Shown here piece after piece: positions 23,641-33,275 of a stretch of DNA of 64,000 nucleotides. Below the pieces are notes generated by a model that saw nothing but the letters and a program-made list of their open reading frames with translations, searched no databases and was not told the origin of the DNA. The stretch is from Sphingomonas sp. (GTDB taxonomy: Bacteria; Pseudomonadota; Alphaproteobacteria; Sphingomonadales; Sphingomonadaceae). The number at the start of each line of letters is the position of its first letter. The stretch's first letter is position 1. The stretch is from positions 110,827 to 174,826 of the forward strand of contig QFPK01000006.1 of NCBI GenBank assembly GCA_003248865.1, in the 5' to 3' direction. The position numbers and the translations under genes are program-made.

Positions 23641-26460
23641 ATGACAGAGCAATCCAGGGCGGCAGATTACCGCCATACCGTGTTCCTGCCCGAAACGGGC
23701 TTTCCCATGAAGGCTGGCCTTGCCCAGACCGAGCCGCGCCTGCTGGCGCGCTGGGCCGAGGAAGGCGCGCACGACAAGCTGCGCGAGCTTCGCACCGGCG
23801 CCGCGCGCTGGATCCTGCATGACGGTCCGCCCTATGCGAACGGCGACATGCACCTGGGCCATGCGCTGAACCACATCCTGAAGGATTTCGTGGTCCGCAG
23901 CCGCACTCAGCTCGGCTTCGACAGCCCCTATATCCCCGGCTGGGATTGCCACGGCCTGCCCATCGAATGGCGGGTTGAGGAACTGAACCGCGAAAAGGGC
24001 ATCAAGAAGGGCGAGATGGATTTCATCGCCTTCCGCCAGCAGTGCCGGGATTATGCCGCGCATTGGGTGGGGGTGCAGCGCGAGCAGCTGAAGCGACTGG
24101 GGATCTGGGGGGATTGGGATAATCCCTATCTTACCATGAACTTCTCGTCGGAATCTGTGATTGCATCTGAACTGATGAAGTTCGCGGAGACCGGCCAGCT
24201 TTATCGTGGGGCCAAACCGGTGATGTGGTCTCCGGTGGAGCAGACCGCGCTCGCCGAGGCGGAAGTGGAGTATGAGGACATCATTTCCACTCAGGTCGAT
24301 GTGGCGTTCGAGATCGTGGAGGCGCCGAACGCGCCGGAACTGGTCGGTGCCCATGCCGTGATCTGGACGACGACGCCTTGGACGCTGCCGGTTAACCGGG
24401 CCTTGGCGTACGGCGAAGACATCGAATACCTTTACTGCTGGCTTGGCGATAAACGCGTGATTGTCGCGGAGGATTTAGCGATTAGGCTGGCCGAGCGCAT
24501 GGGTATTGCGCGTGAAAAGAGTGAGACTGAGAGCGAACTTTACGGACGTTTCGAAGGAATCAGCCGCATTTCGGGGCGCAAACTGGAAGGCGCCGTTGCC
24601 CGCCACCCGTGGCACCGCCTTGGCGACTTCTTCGCCGAACCGCGCCCGCTTCTGGCCGGGGATTTCGTGACCACCGATGCCGGCACCGGTCTCGTCCACA
24701 TGGCGCCGGACCATGGCGAGGACGATTTCTACCTGTGCAAGGCGAACGGCGTCGATCCGAAGTTCGTGGTCGGGCCGGACGGTGTCTATCAGGCCGACTG
24801 GCCCGTCGTCGGCGGTAGCCATGTCTACAAGGTCAATTCGCCCGAGGGACCGGTTTGCACCGCGCTGCGCGAGGCTGGTGCTCTGTTGGCGGCCTCGGCC
24901 GATTACAAGCACAGCTATCCGCACTCATGGCGCTCCAAGGCGAAGCTGATCTATCGCTGCACGCCGCAATGGTTTGTGGCGATGGATCGTGACCTTGGCG
25001 ACGGCAGCACGCTGCGTGGCCGCGCGCTGAAGGCGATTTCCGACACCCGCTGGTTTCCGGCGCAGGGCGAAAACCGCATCCGCGCGATGGTGGAAGGCCG
25101 GCCGGACTGGGTGCTCAGCCGCCAGCGCGCCTGGGGCGTGCCCATCACCCTGTTCGTGAAGAAGGGCAGCGGCGACTATCTGGTCGACCCGCAAGTCAAC
25201 GCCCGCATCGCCTCGGCCATCGCGGACGAGGGCGCCGACGCCTGGTGGACCCGCGATCCGCAATGGTTCCTGGGCGACGCCCACAAGGCGGACGAGTATG
25301 AGCAGGTCACCGACATCCTCGATGTCTGGTTCGACAGCGGCTCCACCCACGCGTTCGTGACGGAAGCGCGGCTGCACGCGCATCAGGCCGACCTGTATCT
25401 GGAAGGCTCCGACCAGCATCGGGGCTGGTTCCAGTCCTCTCTGCTGGAAAGCTGCGGCACGCGGGGGAGGGCGCCCTACAAGGGTGTGCTCACCCACGGC
25501 TTCACGCTGGACGACAAGGGCCGCAAGATGTCCAAGTCGCTGGGCAATGTGGTCGACCCGCAGAAGATCATCGGCGAATCCGGCGTGGATGTGCTGCGGT
25601 TGTGGGTCGCCTCCACCGACACCTCGGAAGACCAGCGCTTCGGCAAGCTTTCCATGCAGACCAGCGTGGACAATTACCGCAAGCTGCGGAACACGCTGCG
25701 CTATCTGCTGGGCGCGCTGCAGGGCAGCAACGACGAAGAGGCGCTGCCGGTTTCGGAGATGCCCGAGCTGGAGCGCTATATTCTGTCGCGTCTCGCGGGC
25801 CTCGATGCCGAAATCCGCGCTGCGCTGGACAGCCATGCCTATGCCCGGATGATGGCGGCGATCTTCAGCTTCGTGAACGTGGACCTGTCCGCGTTCTTCT
25901 TCGATGTGCGGAAAGACAGCCTCTATTGCGATGCCGGGTTTGCGCCCAAGCGTCGGGCCTATCGCACCGTGCTGTCGATCCTGTTCGAGGCATTGAACCA
26001 CTGGCTCGCCCCCGTGCTGGCGTTCACGGCCGAGGAAGCGCATGAGCATCGCCACGGCGACGGCACTTCGGTGCACCACGGCACCTACGCCGACATTCCC
26101 GCCGCATGGCGCGACGAGGCGCTGGACGCGAAGTTCGAGCGGCTGCGGAACCTGCGCGCGCTCGTCACGCAGGCCATCGAGCCGATGCGGCGTGAGAAGG
26201 TGGTGGGCTCGTCCAACGAAGTGGCTGTGGTCATCCATGCTTCCGCCGAGGATGTGGCGCTGGTGAAATCGGTGAACTTCGCCGAGCTGTGCATCGTCGC
26301 CCATGTGGACGCGTTCGCCAGCGAAGCCGAACCCTCGGTCGCGGCGCTGCCAAGCCAGGATGTGCGCTGCGCCCGCTGCTGGCGGCACCTGCCCGATGTC
26401 AGCATCGAAACCGACCTCTGCATGCGGTGCGACGAGGTCGTGGCGGAGATGGACGAATGA
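23641..26460 (+). CDS. ileS: Isoleucyl-tRNA synthetase
   Basis: Charges tRNA-Ile; class I synthetase of 939 aa, normal length. It has the HIGH motif in DGPPYANGDMHLGHALNHIL, the editing domain sequence WTTTPWTLPVNRALAY, the KMSKS motif in DDKGRKMSKSLGNVVDP, the anticodon-binding region, and a C-terminal zinc site (CARCWRHLPDV and CMRCDEVV). The start is ATG 23641; the lspA start overlaps its stop. Confidence 0.97.
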   Translation: MTEQSRAADYRHTVFLPETGFPMKAGLAQTEPRLLARWAEEGAHDKLRELRTGAARWILHDGPPYANGDMHLGHALNHILKDFVVRSRTQLGFDSPYIPGWDCHGLPIEWRVEELNREKGIKKGEMDFIAFRQQCRDYAAHWVGVQREQLKRLGIWGDWDNPYLTMNFSSESVIASELMKFAETGQLYRGAKPVMWSPVEQTALAEAEVEYEDIISTQVDVAFEIVEAPNAPELVGAHAVIWTTTPWTLPVNRALAYGEDIEYLYCWLGDKRVIVAEDLAIRLAERMGIAREKSETESELYGRFEGISRISGRKLEGAVARHPWHRLGDFFAEPRPLLAGDFVTTDAGTGLVHMAPDHGEDDFYLCKANGVDPKFVVGPDGVYQADWPVVGGSHVYKVNSPEGPVCTALREAGALLAASADYKHSYPHSWRSKAKLIYRCTPQWFVAMDRDLGDGSTLRGRALKAISDTRWFPAQGENRIRAMVEGRPDWVLSRQRAWGVPITLFVKKGSGDYLVDPQVNARIASAIADEGADAWWTRDPQWFLGDAHKADEYEQVTDILDVWFDSGSTHAFVTEARLHAHQADLYLEGSDQHRGWFQSSLLESCGTRGRAPYKGVLTHGFTLDDKGRKMSKSLGNVVDPQKIIGESGVDVLRLWVASTDTSEDQRFGKLSMQTSVDNYRKLRNTLRYLLGALQGSNDEEALPVSEMPELERYILSRLAGLDAEIRAALDSHAYARMMAAIFSFVNVDLSAFFFDVRKDSLYCDAGFAPKRRAYRTVLSILFEALNHWLAPVLAFTAEEAHEHRHGDGTSVHHGTYADIPAAWRDEALDAKFERLRNLRALVTQAIEPMRREKVVGSSNEVAVVIHASAEDVALVKSVNFAELCIVAHVDAFASEAEPSVAALPSQDVRCARCWRHLPDVSIETDLCMRCDEVVAEMDE

Positions 26461-26948
26461 AGCGTCTGGCCTATGGGCTGGCGGCGGTGGTGTTCCTGCT
26501 GGACCAGCTGGTGAAGCACTGGATCGTCAACATCGTCCAGCTGGAAGAGAAGATCACCATTCCCGTGCTGCCCTTCTTCTCCCTGACATGGGTGGAAAAC
26601 AGGGGCGTTTCGATGGGGATGCTGACCGCTGACACCGAAGTGGGGCGCTGGCTGCTGGTGGGCCTGACCGCTCTGATCGCGACTGTTGTCGCCGTGTGGA
26701 TCCGCCGCGAGCGGCTATGGCCGGAATCGGTCGCGCTGGGGCTGATCCTGGGCGGGGCGCTGGGAAATATCGTGGATCGGGTGCGCTTCGGCTATGTGGT
26801 GGACTTCGTGCATTTGCACTGGGGCACCTGGTCCTTCTATGTGTTCAATATTGCGGATGCGGCCATCACCATCGGTGTCATCATCCTGTTGTTTCGCGCG
26901 CTCATCGGCCGTTCAGACGGCAACTCGGAAAGACTTCCAAATGCGTAA
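26457..26948 (+). CDS. lspA: Lipoprotein signal peptidase (signal peptidase II)
   Basis: An inner-membrane aspartyl protease that cleaves prolipoprotein signal peptides. The 163-aa protein has four predicted membrane helices and the catalytic-Asp motifs GNIVDRVRFGYVVDF and FNIADAAITIG, plus WVENRGVSMGM. It overlaps ileS by 4 nt, a widespread gene pair. It would process the lipoprotein encoded next. Confidence 0.95.
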   Translation: MKRLAYGLAAVVFLLDQLVKHWIVNIVQLEEKITIPVLPFFSLTWVENRGVSMGMLTADTEVGRWLLVGLTALIATVVAVWIRRERLWPESVALGLILGGALGNIVDRVRFGYVVDFVHLHWGTWSFYVFNIADAAITIGVIILLFRALIGRSDGNSERLPNA

Positions 26949-27378
26949 CCTGCTGATCCTCTCCGCCGCGGCCCTCTCGCTGGTCGCCTGCAAGAGCAAC
27001 GATATCGCCGACCGCAAGCGGCCCGACGAATTCGCCATCGGCAAGCAGGCGCCGCTGGTGATCCCGCCCGACTATTCGATGGCTCCCCCGCGCCCGGGCG
27101 CGCCGCGCCCCATCGGTGCCGACAGCCAGCAGCAAGCGCTGGAAGCCCTCTTCGGCCCCGGCGTGCAGCTGCCGCCCAAGTCGCAGATCGAAAACCAGCT
27201 GCTGTCGGACGCAAAGGCAACCCGCACCGATGCCGGCATCCGCAACACCGTGGCGGACCTGCCGGGTGCCACCGGCACCCAGACGGTGGACAAGGGCACC
27301 TTCCTGCGCGAACTGCTCGACGCCCCGGCCTCCACGCGCAACGCCGAAATCGCGCGCGTGACGGTGCCGGGCGCTTAA
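26941..27378 (+). CDS. DUF3035 lipoprotein
   Basis: A 145-aa predicted outer-membrane lipoprotein. The signal ends in a lipobox SLVAC (Cys at 17). The mature part has RKRPDEFAIGKQAPLVIPPDY, typical of DUF3035, then a proline-rich stretch. Its function is unknown. It overlaps the 3' end of lspA by 8 bases, an arrangement seen in other alphaproteobacteria. Confidence 0.85.
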   Translation: MRNLLILSAAALSLVACKSNDIADRKRPDEFAIGKQAPLVIPPDYSMAPPRPGAPRPIGADSQQQALEALFGPGVQLPPKSQIENQLLSDAKATRTDAGIRNTVADLPGATGTQTVDKGTFLRELLDAPASTRNAEIARVTVPGA

Positions 27379-27399
27379 GGTTTCTTTGGCCTCCGGCGG

Positions 27400-27420
27400 G
27401 CAGGGAAATGATTTCCCTGC
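27400..27420. repeat. Palindrome GCAGGGAAAT-g-ATTTCCCTGC
   Basis: A perfect 10-bp inverted repeat around a single base, 22 bases after the DUF3035 stop. It could terminate the ileS-lspA operon. Its core GCAGGGA/TCCCTGC is shared with the hairpin at 27703-27723, so it may be a dispersed repeat. Confidence 0.65.
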
Positions 27421-27523
27421 ACCCTCTTAGTTGGCGTTGTGCGCTACTTCCACGTTGTGCGTGCGATTCAGTTTGATTGCCTGCGGCGCTGACAAGCTGC
27501 GCTTTGCGGTCATCTCTCACTTC

Positions 27524-27608
27524 GTCACCCCGGGTTTGACCCGGGGTCCCGCTTCTTATCCCGACGTTGCCGAAGAACAGCTGGACCCCGGGTCAAACCC
27601 GGGGTGAC
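27524..27608. repeat. REP-like element with perfect 26-bp inverted arms
   Basis: Arms at 27524-27549 (starting GTCACCCCGGGTTTGACC) and 27583-27608 are exact reverse complements, separated by 33 bases. Each arm is itself nearly palindromic (CCCCGGGTTTGACCCGGGG). The rest of the 400-base gap 27379-27775 shows no gene. This resembles dispersed intergenic palindromes of sphingomonads. Confidence 0.8.
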
Positions 27609-27702
27609 GACGGGGGAACGGACGGGCGCAACATTCCCAGCGCCGCAGGCAGTCAAACTGCTTCGTCAGCACAAGCTCACCGGGTGGCATAGTAATGGGG
27701 GT

Positions 27703-27723
27703 GCAGGGAGCACGGCTCCCTGC
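27703..27723. repeat. Palindrome GCAGGGAGC-acg-GCTCCCTGC
   Basis: A 9-bp perfect inverted repeat lies 53 bases past the end of the minus-strand HerA-like gene. It may act as its terminator or be a copy of the same small repeat found at 27400-27420. Confidence 0.6.
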
Positions 27724-27775
27724 CGGGGTGAAGGGGCAGGGGCCCTTTTGAGAGCAACGAAACCGGCGGTGTGAC

Positions 27776-29398
27776 CTACTTCTTTGGCGCTTTGAATGTT
27801 GGGCTAACGATCTTCGTTTCGTCGGTGTTTTGATTGCCCTTTTTCTGAGGCACATCAGCTATTCGACGTCCTCCACTATTCCCCTTGAGTAGCCCATCGA
27901 GAATACCGCGAACCAGTCTTCTACCTACGTCAACTGCTACGGCCGTCACGGTTGTAGCAACCACCTTTTCCACTTTGCCTGCCGTGGAATTGCGATAAGC
28001 GCGGTCTACCGCTGCCTTTTCCTTGGCTTCTTCCGCAGCTGCTTTTTTTGCGGCGGTAGCCTCATTCTCCGCAGCTTTTGCATCCGCCTGTGCTGCGACT
28101 TTGGCCGACAACATCTCGAACGCGGATTCGCGGTCGATGGTTTCCTCATACTTGCCGGCGACGGGCGAGCTGGTGACGATCACCTTGCGTTCGCCGGGCT
28201 CCAGCGGGCCCACGCGGGAGGAGGGCGGACGGATGAAGACGCGTTCGACGGGGGAGGGGGCGCCATCGGGCTGCAACAGGGAGACGAGCGCCTCGCCGGT
28301 CTTCAGCTCGATGATGGCGGTTTCCACGTTGATCGCGGGGTTCTGGCGGAAGGTGGTGGCCGCCGCTTTTACTGCCTTCTGGTCGCGCGGGGTGAAGGCG
28401 CGGAGCGCATGCTGCACCCGGTTGCCCAGCTGCCCGGCGATGGATTCGGGCACGTCGATGGGGTTCTGGGTGATGAAATAGACGCCCACGCCCTTGGATC
28501 GGATCAGGCGGACGACCTGTTCCACCTTGTCGAGCAGGGCCTTGGGGGCCTCATCGAACAGCAGGTGGGCTTCATCGAAGAAGAAGACAAGTTTGGGCTT
28601 GTCTGGATCGCCGACTTCGGGAAGCTCCTCGAACAGTTCGGAGAGCATCCAGAGCAGGAATGTGGCGTACAGCTTGGGGCTGGAGATGAGCTTGTCGGCG
28701 GCGAGGATGTTCACCTGGCCGCGCCCGTCTTCGCCCACCTTGATCATGTCCGTCATCGCCAGCGCGGGTTCGCCGAAGAAACGGTCCCCGCCCTGCGATT
28801 CGAGGCTGAGGAGCTGGCGCTGGATTGCGCCGATGGAGGCCGTCGTGACATTGCCGTAGTTGGTCGCGAGATCCTTCGCATTGTCGGCGCACCAGGCCAG
28901 CATCTGCTTCAGATCCTTCATGTCCAGCAGCAGCAGGCCCTGATCGTCCGCCACCTTGAAGGCGATGGCGAGAACGCCTTCCTGGGTCTCGTTCAGGCCC
29001 AGCAGACGGGCCAGCAGCAGCGGCCCCATTTCGGAAATGGTGGTGCGGACGGGGTGGCCCTGTTCCCCGAACAGATCCCAGAAGACCACGGGATTGTCGT
29101 GATATTCGTAAGCGGAAAGGCCGATCTGCTTCGCGCGGGCGGTGAAGGCGTCATGCAGTTTCGCGGTGGGGCTGCCGGGCAGCGCCATACCGGAAAGGTC
29201 GCCCTTCACATCGGCGAGGAACACAGGAACGCCGGCTTCGCTCAGGCCTTCGGCCATGACCTGCAGCGTGATGGTCTTGCCGGTGCCGGTGGCGCCGGCG
29301 ATCAGCCCATGGCGGTTGGCGCGCTTCAACACCAACGCCTGTGCTGAGCTGCCGTCATCCTTCGCGCCGATGAAGAGTGTGGCGTCCGCGTCCGACAT
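27776..29398 (-). CDS. HerA-like ATPase of the DUF853 (YjgR) family
   Basis: A 540-aa P-loop ATPase. The start is taken at MSDADATLFIGAKDDGS; nine further codons upstream are possible. It has Walker A AGATGTGKTITLQVMAEGL, Walker B LVFFFDEAHLLFDEAP, and VYFITQNPIDVPESIAGQLG. The C-terminal 100 residues have an Ala/Glu/Lys-rich coiled stretch. The family is widespread in bacteria and related to HerA/FtsK helicases, but its cellular role is not established. Confidence 0.88.
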   Translation of the reverse strand: MSDADATLFIGAKDDGSSAQALVLKRANRHGLIAGATGTGKTITLQVMAEGLSEAGVPVFLADVKGDLSGMALPGSPTAKLHDAFTARAKQIGLSAYEYHDNPVVFWDLFGEQGHPVRTTISEMGPLLLARLLGLNETQEGVLAIAFKVADDQGLLLLDMKDLKQMLAWCADNAKDLATNYGNVTTASIGAIQRQLLSLESQGGDRFFGEPALAMTDMIKVGEDGRGQVNILAADKLISSPKLYATFLLWMLSELFEELPEVGDPDKPKLVFFFDEAHLLFDEAPKALLDKVEQVVRLIRSKGVGVYFITQNPIDVPESIAGQLGNRVQHALRAFTPRDQKAVKAAATTFRQNPAINVETAIIELKTGEALVSLLQPDGAPSPVERVFIRPPSSRVGPLEPGERKVIVTSSPVAGKYEETIDRESAFEMLSAKVAAQADAKAAENEATAAKKAAAEEAKEKAAVDRAYRNSTAGKVEKVVATTVTAVAVDVGRRLVRGILDGLLKGNSGGRRIADVPQKKGNQNTDETKIVSPTFKAPKK

Positions 29399-29460
29399 GC
29401 TGGCTCCCTTGGCAGTTACCTGCAAAGTGCTAGCGCGTCGGGCGCGGAAAGTAGAGGGGG

Positions 29461-31029
29461 TTACTGAACCTTCACGCCAACGAAGCGGCCAGGCGTGTTG
29501 CCGCGCTGCACGAACAGCAGCACGGTGTCCCGGCCGGCCTTGCGCGCGGCGGCGACTGCGTTGGCAGCCTCCTGCGGGGTCTTCACCGCCTGCTGGTTCA
29601 CCGAGACGATGATGTCGCCGCGTTGCAGGCCTTCCTCGGCCGCGCTGGAAGAGGGGTTCACCTTGGCCACGACCACGCCCTGCACGGTATCCGGCAGGCG
29701 GAGTTGCTGGCGGATTTCCGGCGTGATGGCTTGCAGCGTCAGGCCCAGCGACTTGCGCGCGGCTTCTGCGCCGGGCTGGTCTGCGGACGGCTCATCGGCG
29801 CTCTCAGCCTGATCCTGCTGACCCAGCAGCGAGGCTTCGGTTGGCCGTTCGCCGATGGTAGCCGTCAAGGTGAGGCGCTTGCCGCCGCGAACGACCTCGA
29901 TGGGAACGCGCGAGCCAATCGGGGTATTGGCGACGATGTAGGACAGGCTGTTGTCAGCTGTGACTTCCTGGCCTGCTACCTTCACAACCACATCGCCCTG
30001 CTGAACACCAGCCGCACGGGCGGGGCCCGACGGCTCGACAGCTGCGACGATTTCGCCGCGATCCTTGGGCAGGCCCAGCGACGAGGCGATGGCCGGTGTC
30101 AGCTGCTGAATCTGCACACCCAGATAGCCGCGCTTCACCTTGCCGCCGTTGCGGAGCTGTTCGATCACCGGTTGTGCCAACTCTGCGGGGATAGCGAAGC
30201 CCACACCGACGTTGCCGCCCGTGGGCGAGAAGATCGCTGTGTTCACGCCGATAACATTGCCGTTCAGATCGAACAGCGGACCGCCGCTGTTGCCCTGGTT
30301 GATGGAGGCATCGGTCTGGATATAGCGATCATAGGCGCCGCCGCCCTGGATGCCGCGGTGCAGCGCGGAGACGATGCCCGCGGTGACGGTGCCGGAGAGG
30401 CCGAAGGGGTTGCCGATGGCGATCGCCCAGTCCCCGGGGCGGATGGCCTGGGAATTGCCGAACTGCACATAGGGCAGGTTCTGGCCGTCGATCTTCAGCA
30501 GTGCGAGATCCGACATTGGGTCGCGGCCGATCACGCGGGCGCTGTACTCGCGGCGGTCCGACATGGTGACGGTGATGGTGTCGACCAGCTTCTGGCCGTC
30601 GCGGCCGGAAATCACATGGTTGTTGGTGACGATGTAACCATCGGGCGAGATGATGAAGCCGGAGCCCAGCGAGGTGGCTTCGCGCGTGACAGGCTGGCCA
30701 TCGTCCGTCTGCTGCTCCTGAAAGCGGCGGAACAGGTCTTCCAGATTGGTGCCTGGGCCGAAGCGCGGGAACTTGCCCACTTCCACCCGCTGGGTGGTGG
30801 AGATGTTGACGACGGCCGGTTGTAGCCGTGCGGTCAGGTCTGCGAAGCTGACAGGCGCACCGCGCGGAGGCAGGGCTTGCACGGACGCGGCCGGTTGCGC
30901 GGCAGGAGCCTGTGTGGCGGTCTGCGCCAGCACCGGGATCGCCGTGGCGACTGTCGCGGCGACGACGGCTGCAATACCGGCAGAGATGCCGGTGGTCAGG
31001 AAGCGGCTCTTGTTCGAGCTGTCGGGCAC
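29461..31029 (-). CDS. degP: Periplasmic serine protease of the Do/DegP family
   Basis: A 522-aa periplasmic protease/chaperone. The N-terminal signal segment (TTGISAGIAAVVAATVATAI) is followed by the trypsin-like domain with the triad His in VTNNHVISG, Asp in MSDLALLKIDG and Ser in GNSGGPLFD, then two PDZ domains (RGYLGVQIQQLTP; LGLTLQAITPEIRQ). It degrades misfolded envelope proteins. hflC/hflK upstream on the same strand supports a membrane-quality-control group. Confidence 0.93.
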   Translation of the reverse strand: MPDSSNKSRFLTTGISAGIAAVVAATVATAIPVLAQTATQAPAAQPAASVQALPPRGAPVSFADLTARLQPAVVNISTTQRVEVGKFPRFGPGTNLEDLFRRFQEQQTDDGQPVTREATSLGSGFIISPDGYIVTNNHVISGRDGQKLVDTITVTMSDRREYSARVIGRDPMSDLALLKIDGQNLPYVQFGNSQAIRPGDWAIAIGNPFGLSGTVTAGIVSALHRGIQGGGAYDRYIQTDASINQGNSGGPLFDLNGNVIGVNTAIFSPTGGNVGVGFAIPAELAQPVIEQLRNGGKVKRGYLGVQIQQLTPAIASSLGLPKDRGEIVAAVEPSGPARAAGVQQGDVVVKVAGQEVTADNSLSYIVANTPIGSRVPIEVVRGGKRLTLTATIGERPTEASLLGQQDQAESADEPSADQPGAEAARKSLGLTLQAITPEIRQQLRLPDTVQGVVVAKVNPSSSAAEEGLQRGDIIVSVNQQAVKTPQEAANAVAAARKAGRDTVLLFVQRGNTPGRFVGVKVQ

Positions 31030-31150
31030 GTGTGTTTCTCCAAAGGAAGCTCTCTCGATCCGCTTCTAGCAGCCGGCCGATTGAATGGTGGCTGAATTGT
31101 TCAGAATCGAAGCTGAGTCGAAATCAACGCCTGTTTCCGTTCCGCTTGAC

Positions 31151-31993
31151 TTAGCCGCCGCGCCGTCCCTGGAACTCGCGTAGGAACTCGTTGCTGGGGC
31201 TCAGCACGACGTTGCTGTTTCCTTGCGCGAAGCTTTTCTCATACGCCTGCATCGAGCGATAGAAAGCGTAGAAATTCGGATCCTTGCCAAAGCTTTCAGC
31301 ATAGACCCGAGCGGCTTCGGCATCGGCCTCAGCGCGGATGATCTGGGCGTTCTTTGCGCCCTGGGCCCGGATCGTCAGCGCTTCCTGTTGTCGTGCCGTG
31401 CGCATACGCTCGAACGCAGCTTCCAACGGGGTGCCGGGCGGAAGATCGGCGCGTTTGATCCGCACATCAATGATTTCCGCGCCATAGGCCTGTGCCGAAC
31501 GGTTCACCGCGAGCTGGATTGCATCCATCGACTGGCCGCGTTCGGGCGACAGCATCGCATCGAAGCGTTGCTTGCCCAGCTCGTTGCGGATGCGCGACGA
31601 GAGAATTCGCGACAATTCCTCCTGCAGCCGCTGTTCCGTGCGTACCGTTTCATACATCTTCACGGGGTCGGTGATGCGGAAGCGGGCGAAAGCATCCACA
31701 ACCAGCCGCAGCTGATCAGTGGACAACACCGTCTGTGGCGCAATGTCCAACGACATGATGCGTTTGTCGACGAACACGGTATTTTGCACGAGCGGCTTTT
31801 TCAGCACCAATCCGGCGCCCGTTTCACCGAATTGCTGATTGGGCTGATAGGTGTTGACCGTGGCTTCCGGGCGGCCGAGCTGCAGGATGATCGCCTGCTT
31901 GTCTTCGGGAACACGAACGACGGACAGGGCGGCAGCAATACCGAGAGCGACGAGGCCGACGCCGCCGATCAGAAGAGCGCGTTGACTGGTCAT
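31151..31993 (-). CDS. hflC: HflC, SPFH-domain membrane protease regulator
   Basis: A 280-aa membrane protein with one N-terminal helix (LLIGGVGLVALGIAAALSVV) and an SPFH/band-7 domain; GTPLEAAFERMRTARQQEAL and KNAQIIRAEADAEAARVYA are typical. With HflK it surrounds FtsH protease and modulates its activity. The start ATG overlaps the hflK stop by 4 nt. Confidence 0.93.
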   Translation of the reverse strand: MTSQRALLIGGVGLVALGIAAALSVVRVPEDKQAIILQLGRPEATVNTYQPNQQFGETGAGLVLKKPLVQNTVFVDKRIMSLDIAPQTVLSTDQLRLVVDAFARFRITDPVKMYETVRTEQRLQEELSRILSSRIRNELGKQRFDAMLSPERGQSMDAIQLAVNRSAQAYGAEIIDVRIKRADLPPGTPLEAAFERMRTARQQEALTIRAQGAKNAQIIRAEADAEAARVYAESFGKDPNFYAFYRSMQAYEKSFAQGNSNVVLSPSNEFLREFQGRRGG

Positions 31994-33162
31994 CGCTGCG
32001 TCTCCTGCGCTTCCCGATTTGCGGCTGCACGACGCTGAATCTCCGGCAGCGGCAGATAGGCCTGCACACCGGGAGTTTCGATCACCGTACTGTCCACCTT
32101 GCCCAGAACCCTCTCCATCGTTTCAAGATACATGCGCTTGCGTGTTACTTCCGGCGCCAATCGGTATTGTTCGTAGACCTTGTCGAATGCGGCCGTGGCA
32201 CCTCCCGCCTGCGCCTGCACCTGCTGGGCATAGGCCCGGGCCTGGTTCAGGAACTGCTGGGCATCCTGTTGGGCAGCCGACACATCTTTGAAGGACTCGT
32301 CGACGGCGGTCGGCGGATCGGCCTTGTTGATGTCCACACCTTGAACCAGCACGCCAGATCCATAGGAATCCAGGATCTCCTGCACCCGTTCACGCACCTG
32401 CTCGGCAATCGCCGCGCGCTCCGGGCCGATGGCGTTGTTCAGCGTGGAGCGGGCGATGATTTCGCGCATGGCGCTTTCGGTGGCGTCGCGCACGGTCGCT
32501 TCCGGATTGGCGATCTGGAACAGGAAATTCTCGGCATTCTTCACGCGCCAGCGAACCGCATAGGCGATGTTGATGACATTGCCGTCGCCCGTGATCATCA
32601 GATTTTCCGCGTCGCCTTCGGCCGTGCCGATCAGGTCGGTGCGGATATCCTCGAACTTGATCTTGTTCACCTGATCGATGGGGGCGGGCAGCTTGAAATG
32701 GAATCCAGGCTCGCTGGTGGAACTGTATTGCCCAAAGCGGGTGATCACCGCGCGTTCGCCGGCATCGACGCGATAGGCCGAGGTGGTCAGCACGAGCACA
32801 AGCGCAAGGCCGCCCGCGATCAGGCCCCAGGGAATGTCGGGCATGCTGCCGCGCCCGCGGCTGCTGCCGCCACCGCCGCCTTGCCCGCCGCCCAGTCCGC
32901 GCAGCCGTTCCTGGCTGCGGCGGATGAATTCATCGAAATCGGGGGAGCCGCCGTTGCGGCCGCCATTGCGGCCACTGTCATCATTGCCGCGCGGGCGGGG
33001 TGTGTCGCCCCAGGGACTGCGCGGGCCATCGCTGCCTTTGTTGCCCCCGCCCTGATTATTGGCGCCACCCGCCGACCCTCCCGTGGAACCGCCCCAGGGG
33101 TTGCGGCGGCCGCCTCCCTTGCCGTCGGAACCGTCGCCGTCCTCGTTGTTCTGCCAGGGCAT
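31990..33162 (-). CDS. hflK: HflK, SPFH-domain membrane protease regulator
   Basis: A 390-aa protein starting at MPWQNNEDGDGSDGKGGG; the longer upstream frame has no family match. It has a Gly/Asn/Arg-rich N-terminal tail (about 1-110), one membrane helix (IPWGLIAGGLALVLVLTTSAY) and the band-7 domain (GERAVITRFGQYSSTSEPG, then LQGVDIN-like VQGVDINKADPP). It partners HflC. Confidence 0.93.
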   Translation of the reverse strand: MPWQNNEDGDGSDGKGGGRRNPWGGSTGGSAGGANNQGGGNKGSDGPRSPWGDTPRPRGNDDSGRNGGRNGGSPDFDEFIRRSQERLRGLGGGQGGGGGSSRGRGSMPDIPWGLIAGGLALVLVLTTSAYRVDAGERAVITRFGQYSSTSEPGFHFKLPAPIDQVNKIKFEDIRTDLIGTAEGDAENLMITGDGNVINIAYAVRWRVKNAENFLFQIANPEATVRDATESAMREIIARSTLNNAIGPERAAIAEQVRERVQEILDSYGSGVLVQGVDINKADPPTAVDESFKDVSAAQQDAQQFLNQARAYAQQVQAQAGGATAAFDKVYEQYRLAPEVTRKRMYLETMERVLGKVDSTVIETPGVQAYLPLPEIQRRAAANREAQETQR

Positions 33163-33275
33163 GTAGGCCTTTCCGTCCCCATGTGCGTGCCAAGAATAGC
33201 TGCTCCAATTGTGATTGGATTGCAGCAGGTCTTCATGGGGATATAGGGGCAGCCTCAACGGAAAGCGAGGGGCGG

